Origin: Spirochaetaceae bacterium
GTDB taxonomy: Bacteria > Spirochaetota > Spirochaetia > Treponematales > Breznakiellaceae
DNA: 14,124 nucleotides
Direction: 5' to 3'
NCBI GenBank assembly: GCA_031268255.1
Contig: JAIRXO010000159.1
Span: 1 to 14,124, forward strand
Part shown: positions 7,048 through 13,833 of the stretch, piece after piece
Position numbering within the stretch: the first letter of the stretch is position 1
Layout of the letters: the number at the start of each line of letters is the position of its first letter
Notes under the pieces: generated by a model
The model's input: only the letters and a program-made list of their open reading frames with translations
Databases searched by the model: none
Told to the model about the DNA's origin: nothing
Translations under genes and position numbers: made by a program

Positions 7048-8178
7048 TCAATCCTTGTCATAACCGAAAACCATGGCGTTGACGGCGTTAAGACCCTTCC
7101 GGGTAATCTTGAGGAATTTGATGTGCATGATGATGCCCAGGCCCGCGCCCCTGTTAGTCCTCATGACCTGTCCCAGCGCGGAAAGGAGAAACCCGTCGGC
7201 ATTCTCAAAGCTCAGTTTTATCCGGGAGCCTACGGGAATGACCGACGATGTTTTTAGGGCGCAGCCGCCGGCGGATAAATCAAGTATGGTTCCCTGATAG
7301 GGCCGGGGTTCGGCCACCATTTTTTTTTCGATCTTTTTGCCCACCCTCTGTTCCTGGATACGGATAAGCCAAAAATCGCAGGATGTGAATACTTCCTTGC
7401 GCCTGAAACGGCGCTGGGCCATGGCGCTTGATTTGCCGGTATGGGCAAGCTGGAGTACCGGCCCCTGGGGAGTGGATGTATTGCCCAAAACTTTGGTGGT
7501 AAAGGAAAAACCCTTGCTTGATTTTGTAAAAAAGGCCAGCGTTACCGCTGTCCCCCGGGGAAATTTGACCGGCGTTCCCACGGCGTTTTTGGGACATTCG
7601 ACAACGAGAGCGTCCCCCTTGGCCGAACGTATCCGTACCGAAAAAGTTTTATCCTCCCCGGCGGAAAGCACGGCGGTCATGTTTTCGGAAAGCCGCTTGG
7701 TCGAGGCCGCCGCGGGGTTGACGTTTTTCTGACCGGCCTCCACGGTGTTCCGTATGGAAAAGAGGGTATAAAGGAATTCCTGGACTTCCTGGTCGCTTTC
7801 GCCGCGCTTTTCTATATTTTTATACGCCTTCTTAAAATGGCGGTCCAGGGAATTGGGGTTCCGCATCACCGCGTCGGGGTTTGAGACCCCGTCGGACTTG
7901 AAAACATATTCAAGGAGCTTGGACTGGTCCTTGTCGAGGCCGTAGGACGCGGCGATTTTATGTATCTGAAAAATGCTGAAACGCCGTTCGCTGACCCCGC
8001 TGCCGCCCTTGAGGCCCTGTACCGGAGTTTCGCCTATGCTTTTTTTTACGATATTGACAATGATCGCGATGAGTATCACGGCCCCTATGGCTGAGAGCAG
8101 CATTATGGCGGCGCGGGGGTCATCTTCCTTGAAATAGCTTACGCCGCTCTGCAGCAAATAAACCGTAAAGAATCCCAT
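7048..8178 (-). CDS. Membrane-anchored PilZ-domain c-di-GMP receptor
   Basis: A 376-residue protein. A transmembrane helix at about residues 24-44 (AIMLLSAIGAVILIAIIVNI) is followed by basic residues, so the bulk should be cytoplasmic. Residues about 65-145 form a helical region. The C-terminal part (about 165-370) looks like a YcgR/PlzA-type tandem: an N-terminal beta domain, then a PilZ domain with an RxxxR motif (Arg256-Arg260, within RRFRRKEV) and DLSAGG at 300-305. These are the two known c-di-GMP binding motifs, and both are intact. Such proteins adjust flagellar rotation or motility in response to c-di-GMP. It starts 2 nt after the stop of the upstream gene. With the HD-GYP enzyme in the same operon, the locus encodes both a reader and a predicted remover of the signal. 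Confidence 0.88.
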   Translation of the reverse strand: MGFFTVYLLQSGVSYFKEDDPRAAIMLLSAIGAVILIAIIVNIVKKSIGETPVQGLKGGSGVSERRFSIFQIHKIAASYGLDKDQSKLLEYVFKSDGVSNPDAVMRNPNSLDRHFKKAYKNIEKRGESDQEVQEFLYTLFSIRNTVEAGQKNVNPAAASTKRLSENMTAVLSAGEDKTFSVRIRSAKGDALVVECPKNAVGTPVKFPRGTAVTLAFFTKSSKGFSFTTKVLGNTSTPQGPVLQLAHTGKSSAMAQRRFRRKEVFTSCDFWLIRIQEQRVGKKIEKKMVAEPRPYQGTILDLSAGGCALKTSSVIPVGSRIKLSFENADGFLLSALGQVMRTNRGAGLGIIMHIKFLKITRKGLNAVNAMVFGYDKD

Positions 8179-8180
8179 GG

Positions 8181-8996
8181 CTATCTTCCCCCGCCGGAGA
8201 AGGCGCTGTATAAAGAGCGGACACGCGGCGCCAGCTCGTATTCGGCAAGGTCTCCGGCAAGAACAGCATCCCTGTTTTCGTATGCCTCTGTCAATTCCCG
8301 GACAGCCGCCGAGAAGTCGGAAAGAAAAGCCTTTACCGGCATCCCGTCAACGGTTTTTTCTTCCCCGTCCGCCATATACGAAATGATTCTTAAAAGTTTT
8401 TCGGCTATCATCGAAAAAAGCTGTATGGTTTCGCGGGCGCGGCTGTCCTTTCCGGTCTGGAGATCCAGGGGAAGGTCCTCAAGGCGCCTGGCCGTTTCTT
8501 CAACCCGCGCGGCCATGTTGTCAAGGCAGGCAGGAGGATCAAAAAGTTCTTCCCTGCGTTCGCCAAGGAGGGCCGCGCACTGCGCCGGGCCCACCTCTCC
8601 CCCAAGGCACGACTGTACCAGGGCGTACAGGCCGTAGGCCCTGCCCTCAAGAAAACTCGCGGCGCTTTGGGAGAGCCACTGTTCCCCCAGGGCCAGGCGT
8701 TCTTCGCTTCCTGAATTCTCGTACTCCCTGAGGGTTTCTATGCTCTGGTCCAGGGCCTGGATAAGCAGGGCCGAAAAGGAACTGGTTATAACATTGACGC
8801 TGCCCACGGTTTTAAGTTCTTTGGCAAACAGGGCTTCGAGTCCGGCAGTATCGGCGGGAACGCCGTCAACGGAAAAACCGCTCATGATATGGCCGCTTCC
8901 CTCAAGGAATTTTTCCAGCGCGGCAAGGAGTTCTCCCACGGTCTTTTCGTTTTCGAGGGTTATGTCAGCCGCCCCGCCGTTGATTGTAAGCTTCAT
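8181..8996 (-). CDS. Conserved hypothetical protein next to fliD, 271 residues
   Basis: I do not recognise a named family. The first 70 residues (MKLTINGGAADITLENEKTVGELLAAL, later SVNVITSS) alternate strands and a helix in a way that suggests a beta-grasp or ubiquitin-like domain. The rest, from about residue 74, is mostly helical and acidic, with a C-terminal motif AGDLAEYELAPRVRSL (about 247-262). There is no signal peptide or membrane segment. It overlaps the fliD stop by one base (TAATG), implying translational coupling to the filament cap. Position and helical character would suit a chaperone for FliD or flagellin, similar in role to FliS or FliT, but this is inference from context only. 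Confidence 0.8.
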   Translation of the reverse strand: MKLTINGGAADITLENEKTVGELLAALEKFLEGSGHIMSGFSVDGVPADTAGLEALFAKELKTVGSVNVITSSFSALLIQALDQSIETLREYENSGSEERLALGEQWLSQSAASFLEGRAYGLYALVQSCLGGEVGPAQCAALLGERREELFDPPACLDNMAARVEETARRLEDLPLDLQTGKDSRARETIQLFSMIAEKLLRIISYMADGEEKTVDGMPVKAFLSDFSAAVRELTEAYENRDAVLAGDLAEYELAPRVRSLYSAFSGGGR

Positions 8997-11023
8997 TAGT
9001 TGTTGTTACTCGCCCTTCTGCTGAAATTATCAAGTGAGGTTGACATCTGCTCCATGCGGTTAAAGGCCCCTTCCATCTGGCCGTACTGGCGCCTGAGCGT
9101 ATCTTCCTTGCTGGCAAGCTGGCGGTCCATGGTTTCGATGCGGCGTTCTTCCTGGCTTATCCTGGTATCAAAGGTTCCGGTTTTAAGGGAAATGATCCCG
9201 CCGGTTTCCACAAAGGGTCTTGTCAGGTTTTCGACGACAAAGGCCACGCCCGAATCGACAAGGAGATCGCCGTCGGTATCATTGCCAAAAAGCTGCTGAA
9301 TGGGCCGGAGATTCGAGGCCAGCGCCGCGTCAAGAACCTTTTCGTCTATTTCGAGATAGCCCCGGAGCTGGGAAGGATTGTAGCCTGAACTCGCTCCGGC
9401 GCGCCTGACATCGGTTCCTATGCCTATCTGGGACAGCATGGCCATGTTCCGGTCCGCCTCGGTCGTATAGGGATTGGTTACCGCGCCCTGGAGGCTTGTT
9501 CTGATACGGTTAAGGGTCGAATCGCCTGAAAAACTCCCCAGGCGCTTCCTCATGTCTTCCTGTTCTTCGCTGCTGAGGTAACTGAGTTCCCTGACTATCT
9601 GGTCGTCATGCCGGGTGAGCACGTTGATATCGGCCACAAGGCGGTTGTAGTTTCCCACAAAACTGATGATGGCTTCCTTGACCGCTTCCCGGTCAGGTTC
9701 GACACCGATGCGTACCGGAATATCCGAGGGGGTTTTGGCGGTGATGGTAACGCCGGGGATGAGGTCGTCGATGGTGTTCCCCGGCCTGTGTATTTCTATG
9801 CCCTCCATGGACACAATGGCGTCCTGGGCGGTAGAAACGGCGTTAAGGGGTCTAAAGCCCCCTGAACTGTCAGGATCAAAGACCCGTATGTTTCGTATCT
9901 GTATATCCCTGTGGGTATTGTTGTTTTCGACATTTATGGCGCTGATGGTTTTTCCGCCGGCAATATCCGCCAGGCGGTATTGGGAGACGGTAAAATCAGG
10001 CGAGTCCCTCATGGCCGGGAGCTTCGCGCTCGTCCCGTCGGAAAACACCAGGGAAAGGGCCGCCATGTCGTCCACCCGCCTCGGCGCTTCGGGGGGAGTC
10101 CAGGGGGGCAGGGGAACCTCGCTGGGGTCGTTCTCGATGACTATGCCGCCGTAGCTTATTGATCCCGCCTGGGGAATGGACGGTCCGGGGGGAGGGGAGG
10201 CCCCGGCAAGCTCGTCGCCGGTTTTTATCCTGGTTGAAGTTTCAAAACTCAGCGTAAGATTGCCTTCCGCCAAAAAAGCGAGGTCAAAGGGTATGCGGGC
10301 ATCGCCGCCGGCATTGACATCCAGGCTTCCGTCCTGTACCGGGACGGCAGAACCCCTTGTCCTGCGTATAGTTTCTTCGCGTAAATTTACTTCGCGGTGA
10401 ATGTCCTGGACCTTCTGGACCATGCCGGTCTCGATGGCCAGATTTTCGGATGCGCCCGAAAAACCCAGGCGGTTTGCCGCGCCTGAAACCAGGGATTCTA
10501 TCAGAAGGGACCTGGTCCCGGGCTGTACGGTGATGATGCCGGCCTTGATCTTGTCGCGGCCCCGGCGGTTAAGGGCTTCGGTAAAATCGCGGAGCGATCC
10601 GCCCCGGAAATTAAAAGATATGTTTTCGTCTCCCACTGAAAACGAGTATGTTCCTTCGGGAATCCTGTAGTTTTCTTCCAGAGGGGAAGAGAGAAAGCGG
10701 TCCGCCTGGGCTACCTGTTTGACAATAAAACCGCGTTCCTGTTCGGACGCTTCGCGGGTAGCGGTTCCGGTCAGCACCGAATCGTTGGATGAACGGACAA
10801 CCCGGTCGTTAAAGGGATTCTGAAAAGAGTAAAGGAGGCGGGAACTTTCCCGCAGCGAGGTAATACGGCGTCCGACATCCTGCCAGTAGGTTTTTTCTTC
10901 CCTGAGGGTTTCGACATGGGACTGTGCCCGGTCCCGGGGAACCCGCTCGACCCTCATCAGGTCCTCGACGAGCTGTTCTGTATTGAACCGGCTTTTTACT
11001 CCCGGGATATAAATATCGGACAT
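8996..11023 (-). CDS. fliD: Flagellar filament cap protein FliD (HAP2)
   Basis: A 675-residue FliD, similar to spirochaete FliD and longer than the enterobacterial protein. The N-terminal FliD domain (about 5-110) begins MSDIYIPGVKSRFNTEQLVEDLM, with the ..G..SG-like pattern replaced by PGVKSRFNTEQLV, followed by PRDRAQSHVETLREEKTYWQDV. The C-terminal FliD domain (about 430-660) includes GVTITAKTPSDIPVRIGVEPD and ISFVGNYNRLV, and ends in a long coiled coil (about 620-665, ISQEERRIETMDRQLASKED). FliD caps the growing filament and helps flagellin subunits fold. The start ATG (11021-11023) has only a weak AGG-type site. The gap to flaG (94 nt) carries stable hairpins that may set their relative expression. 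Confidence 0.96.
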   Translation of the reverse strand: MSDIYIPGVKSRFNTEQLVEDLMRVERVPRDRAQSHVETLREEKTYWQDVGRRITSLRESSRLLYSFQNPFNDRVVRSSNDSVLTGTATREASEQERGFIVKQVAQADRFLSSPLEENYRIPEGTYSFSVGDENISFNFRGGSLRDFTEALNRRGRDKIKAGIITVQPGTRSLLIESLVSGAANRLGFSGASENLAIETGMVQKVQDIHREVNLREETIRRTRGSAVPVQDGSLDVNAGGDARIPFDLAFLAEGNLTLSFETSTRIKTGDELAGASPPPGPSIPQAGSISYGGIVIENDPSEVPLPPWTPPEAPRRVDDMAALSLVFSDGTSAKLPAMRDSPDFTVSQYRLADIAGGKTISAINVENNNTHRDIQIRNIRVFDPDSSGGFRPLNAVSTAQDAIVSMEGIEIHRPGNTIDDLIPGVTITAKTPSDIPVRIGVEPDREAVKEAIISFVGNYNRLVADINVLTRHDDQIVRELSYLSSEEQEDMRKRLGSFSGDSTLNRIRTSLQGAVTNPYTTEADRNMAMLSQIGIGTDVRRAGASSGYNPSQLRGYLEIDEKVLDAALASNLRPIQQLFGNDTDGDLLVDSGVAFVVENLTRPFVETGGIISLKTGTFDTRISQEERRIETMDRQLASKEDTLRRQYGQMEGAFNRMEQMSTSLDNFSRRASNNN

Positions 11024-11044
11024 GCTTCAACCTAAGCGGAAAGT

Positions 11045-11072
11045 GACGGGTCTTGCCGCAAAACCCGGCGTC
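11045..11072 (-). repeat. Imperfect inverted repeat in the flaG-fliD gap
   Basis: GACGGGT at one end and ACCCGGCGTC at the other can pair imperfectly around a short loop. It lies 21 nt before the fliD start and just after the stronger hairpin at 11084-11114. It could affect fliD expression, but pairing is interrupted and its role is unknown. Confidence 0.3.
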
Positions 11073-11083
11073 AGATTAAAGAT

Positions 11084-11114
11084 GGAAGCCCGGACAAAAG
11101 GTCCGGGGTCTTCC
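11084..11114 (-). repeat. Strong hairpin right after flaG
   Basis: An exact 7-bp stem (CCCGGAC at 11089-11095 with GTCCGGG at 11101-11107, 5-nt loop) is extended by GGAAG (11084-11088) with CTTCC (11110-11114) across a 2-nt bulge. It begins 3 nt after the flaG stop. On the - strand it is followed by ATCTTTAATC, not a T-run, so it is not a standard intrinsic terminator. It may be a partial terminator or a 3' stabiliser that keeps flaG mRNA above fliD. Confidence 0.55.
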
Positions 11115-11117
11115 CCT

Positions 11118-11492
11118 TTATACCTGTTCATCAAATAAAAACCCTATGGCTTCCTTGATTTTATAGTGAAGCCGCTGCAATTCCTCAGGCGGTAACACCT
11201 TTACCACTTTATCGGTTTCAGGATCGATTACCTTGACGGTTACCTGCTGTGACTCATGATCAACAACATATTTCAGCTTGTTAAAAGCCATGCTGATTTT
11301 CTGCAAGTCCCTGGTGGTTGATGTTACGTTGTCTACTGTTGTCCTTCGTCCGCCGCCGGGCAGGGACGCCATAATGGCCTCCCGGACAGCTTTGGCTTCC
11401 GTTGTTTGGACCTGGGGTTTGACAGATCCCCGGTCCTGGGGGAACTCCAGATACGGAACTCCGTTTCCGATACTGGTAATTTGCATACCCAT
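11118..11492 (-). CDS. flaG: FlaG family protein
   Basis: A 124-residue protein with a low-complexity N-terminus (about 1-55) and a conserved C-terminal FlaG domain (about 60-124): KLKYVVDHESQQVTVKVIDPETDKVVKVLPPEELQRL. The 'vkviDpeT.kVv..lPpEe' core is the family hallmark. FlaG is usually found between flagellin and fliD, as here, and in some bacteria it limits filament length; its biochemical role is poorly known. The ATG at 11492 is chosen over an in-frame ATG two codons later, because GGGAGG at 11498-11503 is 5 nt from the first and 11 nt from the second. A sigma-28-like motif lies directly upstream, so flaG probably starts its own transcript separate from flaB. Confidence 0.9.
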   Translation of the reverse strand: MGMQITSIGNGVPYLEFPQDRGSVKPQVQTTEAKAVREAIMASLPGGGRRTTVDNVTSTTRDLQKISMAFNKLKYVVDHESQQVTVKVIDPETDKVVKVLPPEELQRLHYKIKEAIGFLFDEQV

Positions 11493-11515
11493 GGGTACCT
11501 CCCTGTACTATGGAC

Positions 11516-11543
11516 ATACCGGCCGTCATCCATGAAAAGTTTT
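11516..11543 (-). promoter_or_regulatory. Candidate sigma-28 promoter of flaG-fliD
   Basis: Read on the - strand, AAAACTTT (11543-11536), a 12-nt spacer and GCCGGTAT (11523-11516) match the sigma-28 consensus at 6 of 8 positions in each box. It would place the transcript start near 11509, giving a short leader of about 17 nt that still contains the whole ribosome binding site. Confidence 0.5.
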
Positions 11544-11840
11544 AATTCCATACACCTCCCTGTGAACGGAATACTAACGGACTTGTCCGTTGCCTTTGGG
11601 TATCGGACAAGCCTGATCCGGGATTGGGATATGCCGGGCCCCATCCCGCTGCCGTCAGGGAAACCCCCAAAGAACCCTGACGGGCCCTTTGGATTCCCCA
11701 TAATAAGGACGGGAAAGGGCGCGAACTCCCCCGTCCTCAAGCACGGTAAACGCCGGGTTCTGCCTGACGTTTACCGCCGCGTTTCGAAAGACGACGTCCA
11801 GAAGTCTCTCGCTGCACTGGTACTAAAAAGCAAGCCGGCT
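11544..11840. other. Noncoding gap between the second flaB and flaG
   Basis: About 300 bases with no credible gene on either strand. Open frames crossing it are antisense extensions of flaB or flaG frames without recognisable protein features. Its main content is a row of five inverted repeats between 11582 and 11776. The part next to flaB (11777-11840) shows only a short AAAGC/GCTTT stem and a brief T-run just after the flaB stop. Confidence 0.6.
11582..11776. repeat. Cluster of five inverted repeats
   Basis: Five consecutive exact inverted repeats: CTTGTCCG 11582-11589/11604-11611; CGGGAT 11619-11624/11643-11648; CCGTCAGGG 11652-11660/11675-11683; AGGACGGG 11706-11713/11730-11737; CGGTAAACG 11744-11752/11768-11776. 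Stems are 6-9 bp and loops 14-18 nt. The stem sequences differ, so this is a repeated shape, not a repeated sequence. None has a T-run on either side. They would lie in the 3' untranslated RNA of flaB, upstream of the flaG promoter. Confidence 0.65.
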
Positions 11841-11845
11841 TTAAC
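11823..11845 (-). terminator. Possible weak terminator at the end of the second flaB
   Basis: On the - strand the stop codon is followed by a short stem, AAAGC with GCTTT around a 6-nt loop, running into TTTTT. The stem is only 5 bp, so termination would be weak. The five hairpins further down may contribute. Confidence 0.25.
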
Positions 11846-12695
11846 CAAGAAGATTCAGCACCGACTGGGTCCGGGTATTGGCCTGGGCCAACATAGCCGT
11901 ACCTGCCTGGGACAGAATCGAATCCTTGGTATAACTGACCATTTCCGAAGCCATATTCGAATCCCTTATGCGCGATTCGGCTGCCTGAATGTTTTCAGAC
12001 GCTATGGCGATCCCTTCAGCGGCCATTTCAAAGCGGTTCTGATACGCCCCAAGATCAGCCCTTTGCTGGGAAACCGCTCTCAGAGCCGTATCAACTACAC
12101 CGATAGCCTGATTAGCCAATTCGGGGTTGGCAATGGAAACTGTGCCGGTTTCACCCTGAGCGCTCTGAAGCCCTAAAGCCTCAGCGGTCATAGTTCCAAT
12201 AAAGACCTGTTCATTCTGATCCATATTGGCGCCTACCTGGAACTGCATAATACGGCCAACCGCGGAATCCCGGGCAAAAGCGCCGGTAAGCATATTCATG
12301 CCGTTAAACTGGGCGTGGCTGGCGATCCGGTTTACTTCGTCAATCAATTGAGAGACTTCAACCTGAATCTGCATACGGTCCTCATCGGAATAAATCCCGT
12401 TGGCGGACTGTACAGACAGCTCCCGTAAGCGATGCAGTATGTCCTGGGTCTCCTGCAGGTAACCTTCGGTCGCCTGGATAAAGGAAACACCGTTCTGGAC
12501 ATTGCGCTCCGCCTGATTAAGCCCCCGGATCTGGCTCCGCATTTTTTCGGAAACCGCGAGCCCGGAAGCGTCATCACCGGCCCTGTTGATCCTCTGGCCC
12601 GAACTAAGTTTTTCGATTGACTTAGTTACGTCGGCCTGGACCACACCTAACTGGCGGTTGGCGTACATAGCGCTCATGTTGTGATTAATAATCAT
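11841..12695 (-). CDS. flaB: Flagellin FlaB, downstream copy
   Basis: A 284-residue periplasmic filament core flagellin. The N-terminal D0/D1 half (1-150) starts MIINHNMSAMYANRQL and contains KLSSGQRINRAGDDASGLAV (about 29-48) and HAQFNGMNMLTG (about 127-138). The C-terminal half ends with the coiled D0 helix SILSQAGTAMLAQANTRTQSVLNLLG. There is no D2/D3 insertion, as expected for spirochaete FlaB, and no signal peptide, because export uses the flagellar type III apparatus. The ATG at 12695 follows AAGGAGG at 12702-12708. It is a diverged paralogue of the flaB at 12969-13829, differing mainly around residues 138-180 and at the C-terminus. Its leader holds a GGA-loop hairpin suited to CsrA binding. 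Confidence 0.97.
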   Translation of the reverse strand: MIINHNMSAMYANRQLGVVQADVTKSIEKLSSGQRINRAGDDASGLAVSEKMRSQIRGLNQAERNVQNGVSFIQATEGYLQETQDILHRLRELSVQSANGIYSDEDRMQIQVEVSQLIDEVNRIASHAQFNGMNMLTGAFARDSAVGRIMQFQVGANMDQNEQVFIGTMTAEALGLQSAQGETGTVSIANPELANQAIGVVDTALRAVSQQRADLGAYQNRFEMAAEGIAIASENIQAAESRIRDSNMASEMVSYTKDSILSQAGTAMLAQANTRTQSVLNLLG

Positions 12696-12700
12696 AATAA

Positions 12701-12741
12701 CCCTCCTTGCACAGGTAAACGGCGGCTATCCATTGCCGCCG
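12701..12741 (-). promoter_or_regulatory. Predicted CsrA target: GGA-loop hairpin plus Shine-Dalgarno site of the downstream flaB
   Basis: On the - strand a 7-bp stem, CGGCGGC with GCCGCCG (12741-12735 and 12726-12720), presents the loop AATGGATA, which contains ATGGAT, a match to the CsrA loop pattern ANGGAN. Exactly 11 nt later comes AAGGAGGG (12708-12701), the ribosome binding site, which holds a second GGA. Two GGA sites, one over the Shine-Dalgarno sequence, is the layout CsrA uses to block flagellin translation in Bacillus. Confidence 0.65.
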
Positions 12742-12762
12742 CGCGAACCGCATACCCTGCCG

Positions 12763-12796
12763 CCCGGACAGGACTTTCGCGCCGGTCCTGCCCGGG
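12763..12796 (-). repeat. 12-bp hairpin in the flaB leader
   Basis: CCCGGACAGGAC (12763-12774) pairs with GTCCTGCCCGGG (12785-12796) over 12 positions with a single G-U, around a 10-nt loop. It lies about 20-25 nt after the start predicted from the sigma-28-like motif, near the 5' end of that RNA. It could stabilise the 5' end; it does not cover the ribosome binding site. Confidence 0.55.
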
Positions 12797-12819
12797 TAAC
12801 ACGGAACGGAACGGACTAT

Positions 12820-12848
12820 TTATCGAAGCCGCGCTCCAATAAACAATC
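12820..12848 (-). promoter_or_regulatory. Candidate sigma-28 promoter of the downstream flaB
   Basis: On the - strand GATTGTTT (12848-12841), a 13-nt spacer and TTCGATAA (12827-12820) match the consensus at 5 of 8 and 6 of 8 positions. It is the weakest of the sigma-28-like motifs here but is correctly placed, giving a leader of about 115-120 nt. Confidence 0.4.
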
Positions 12849-12898
12849 CGCGCTGTCATGCGCACCTGATAGAAGAGTTTTTGTCAAAGATCAACGGG

Positions 12899-12915
12899 CC
12901 GCCACAGGATGGCGG
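12899..12915 (-). repeat. Short hairpin after the upstream flaB
   Basis: CCGCCA (12899-12904) pairs with TGGCGG (12910-12915) around a 5-nt loop, 54 nt beyond the stop codon of the upstream flaB. It may mark the 3' end of that transcript, but no T-run follows on the - strand, so termination is uncertain. Confidence 0.3.
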
Positions 12916-12957
12916 GGGGCCGGAACCGCACAGCTCCGTCCCTCATTACCATCCTAT

Positions 12958-12986
12958 AGTATAAACCCTTACTGGAGAAGTTGCAA
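12958..12986 (-). promoter_or_regulatory. Candidate sigma-70 promoter overlapping the end of the upstream flaB
   Basis: On the - strand TTGCAA (12986-12981), a 17-nt spacer and TATACT (12963-12958) match the sigma-70 boxes at 4 of 6 and 5 of 6 positions with ideal spacing. The -35 box and part of the spacer lie in the last codons of the upstream flaB. It would give the downstream flaB a second, non-flagellar promoter. Confidence 0.4.
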
Positions 12987-13829
12987 GACCGAAGTTGTCC
13001 TCTGGTTGGCCTGGGCCAGCATGGCAGTCCCGGCGGCGGACAGAATCTGGTCACGGGTATAGTCAACCACCTGGTTGGCCATATTGGTATCCCTGATCCT
13101 CGACTCGGCGGCCTGGGTGTTTTCGGCGCCTATGTCAAGACCGCGTACCGCGTGTTCCATACGGTTCTGATACGCGCCAAGGTCGGCCCTCTGCTTGTTG
13201 ACGATTTTCAGCGCCGCGTCAAGCACCCCTATGGCCCTGTTGGCGTCCTCGGGGGTCTCAATGCTGATAAATTCATCGGTACCCACCGCCCTGATGCCCA
13301 GACCCTGGGAAGTCATGGTGCCGATAAATACCTGTTCCCGCTGGTCCATATTGGCGCCAATGTGGAACCACATGGAAGCGGTGGGAACATTCTGCCCCTC
13401 CGCGCGGGCAAAGCGGCCGGTCAGCATGTTCATGCCGTTAAACTGGGCATGGCTGGCGATTCTGTCCACTTCGTCCACAAGCTGGGACACTTCAACCTGG
13501 ATCTGCATACGGTCCTCATCGGAATAAATACCGTTTGCGGCCTGGACAGCCAGCTCACGAAGCCTCTGGATGATGTCCTGGCTTTCCTGGAGATAGCCCT
13601 CGCTCACCTGGATGAAGGAAATGCCGTTTGCCGCGTTGGCCGAAGCCTGGTTAAGACCCCTGATCTGACTCCGCATTTTTTCGGAGACAGCGAGGCCCGA
13701 CGCGTCATCACCGGCCCGGTTGATGCGCAGCCCTGAGGAAAGTTTTTCCATGGACTTGGTGAGGTAATTTTGGGTTACCTTGAGGGATCGGTCAGCGAAC
13801 ATGGCGCTGAGGTTGTGGTTGATGATCAT
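12969..13829 (-). CDS. flaB: Flagellin FlaB, upstream copy
   Basis: A 286-residue core flagellin, the length usual for treponemal FlaB. The N-terminus is MIINHNLSAMFADRSL; KLSSGLRINRAGDDASGLAV (about 29-48) and HAQFNGMNMLTG (about 127-138) follow; the C-terminal helix is QILSAAGTAMLAQANQRTTSVLQLLQ. It lacks outer domains and a signal peptide. The reading frame stays open a further 55 codons upstream, but the start at 13829 is certain from homology and from AAGGAGGA at 13834-13841. It is separated by 273 nt from the second flaB and probably forms its own transcript from a strong sigma-28-like promoter at 14000-14027, with a long leader carrying likely CsrA sites. It assembles with its paralogue into the periplasmic filament. 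Confidence 0.97.
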   Translation of the reverse strand: MIINHNLSAMFADRSLKVTQNYLTKSMEKLSSGLRINRAGDDASGLAVSEKMRSQIRGLNQASANAANGISFIQVSEGYLQESQDIIQRLRELAVQAANGIYSDEDRMQIQVEVSQLVDEVDRIASHAQFNGMNMLTGRFARAEGQNVPTASMWFHIGANMDQREQVFIGTMTSQGLGIRAVGTDEFISIETPEDANRAIGVLDAALKIVNKQRADLGAYQNRMEHAVRGLDIGAENTQAAESRIRDTNMANQVVDYTRDQILSAAGTAMLAQANQRTTSVLQLLQ

Positions 13830-13833
13830 GTCA

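Noticed and set aside
11406..12176. 256-codon + strand open frame across flaG, the hairpin region and flaB
   Set aside because: It crosses two certain genes in antisense and a hairpin-rich noncoding gap, with no protein features.
12981..13736. Long + strand open frame opposite flaB
   Set aside because: It mirrors the flagellin coding strand, and a similar antisense frame opposes the other flaB, as expected from shared codon use.
11841..13829. The two flaB genes as a recent duplication or mobile repeat
   Set aside because: They are clearly diverged in protein, leader and promoter sequence. Multiple flaB paralogues are normal in treponemes and no flanking direct repeats were seen.
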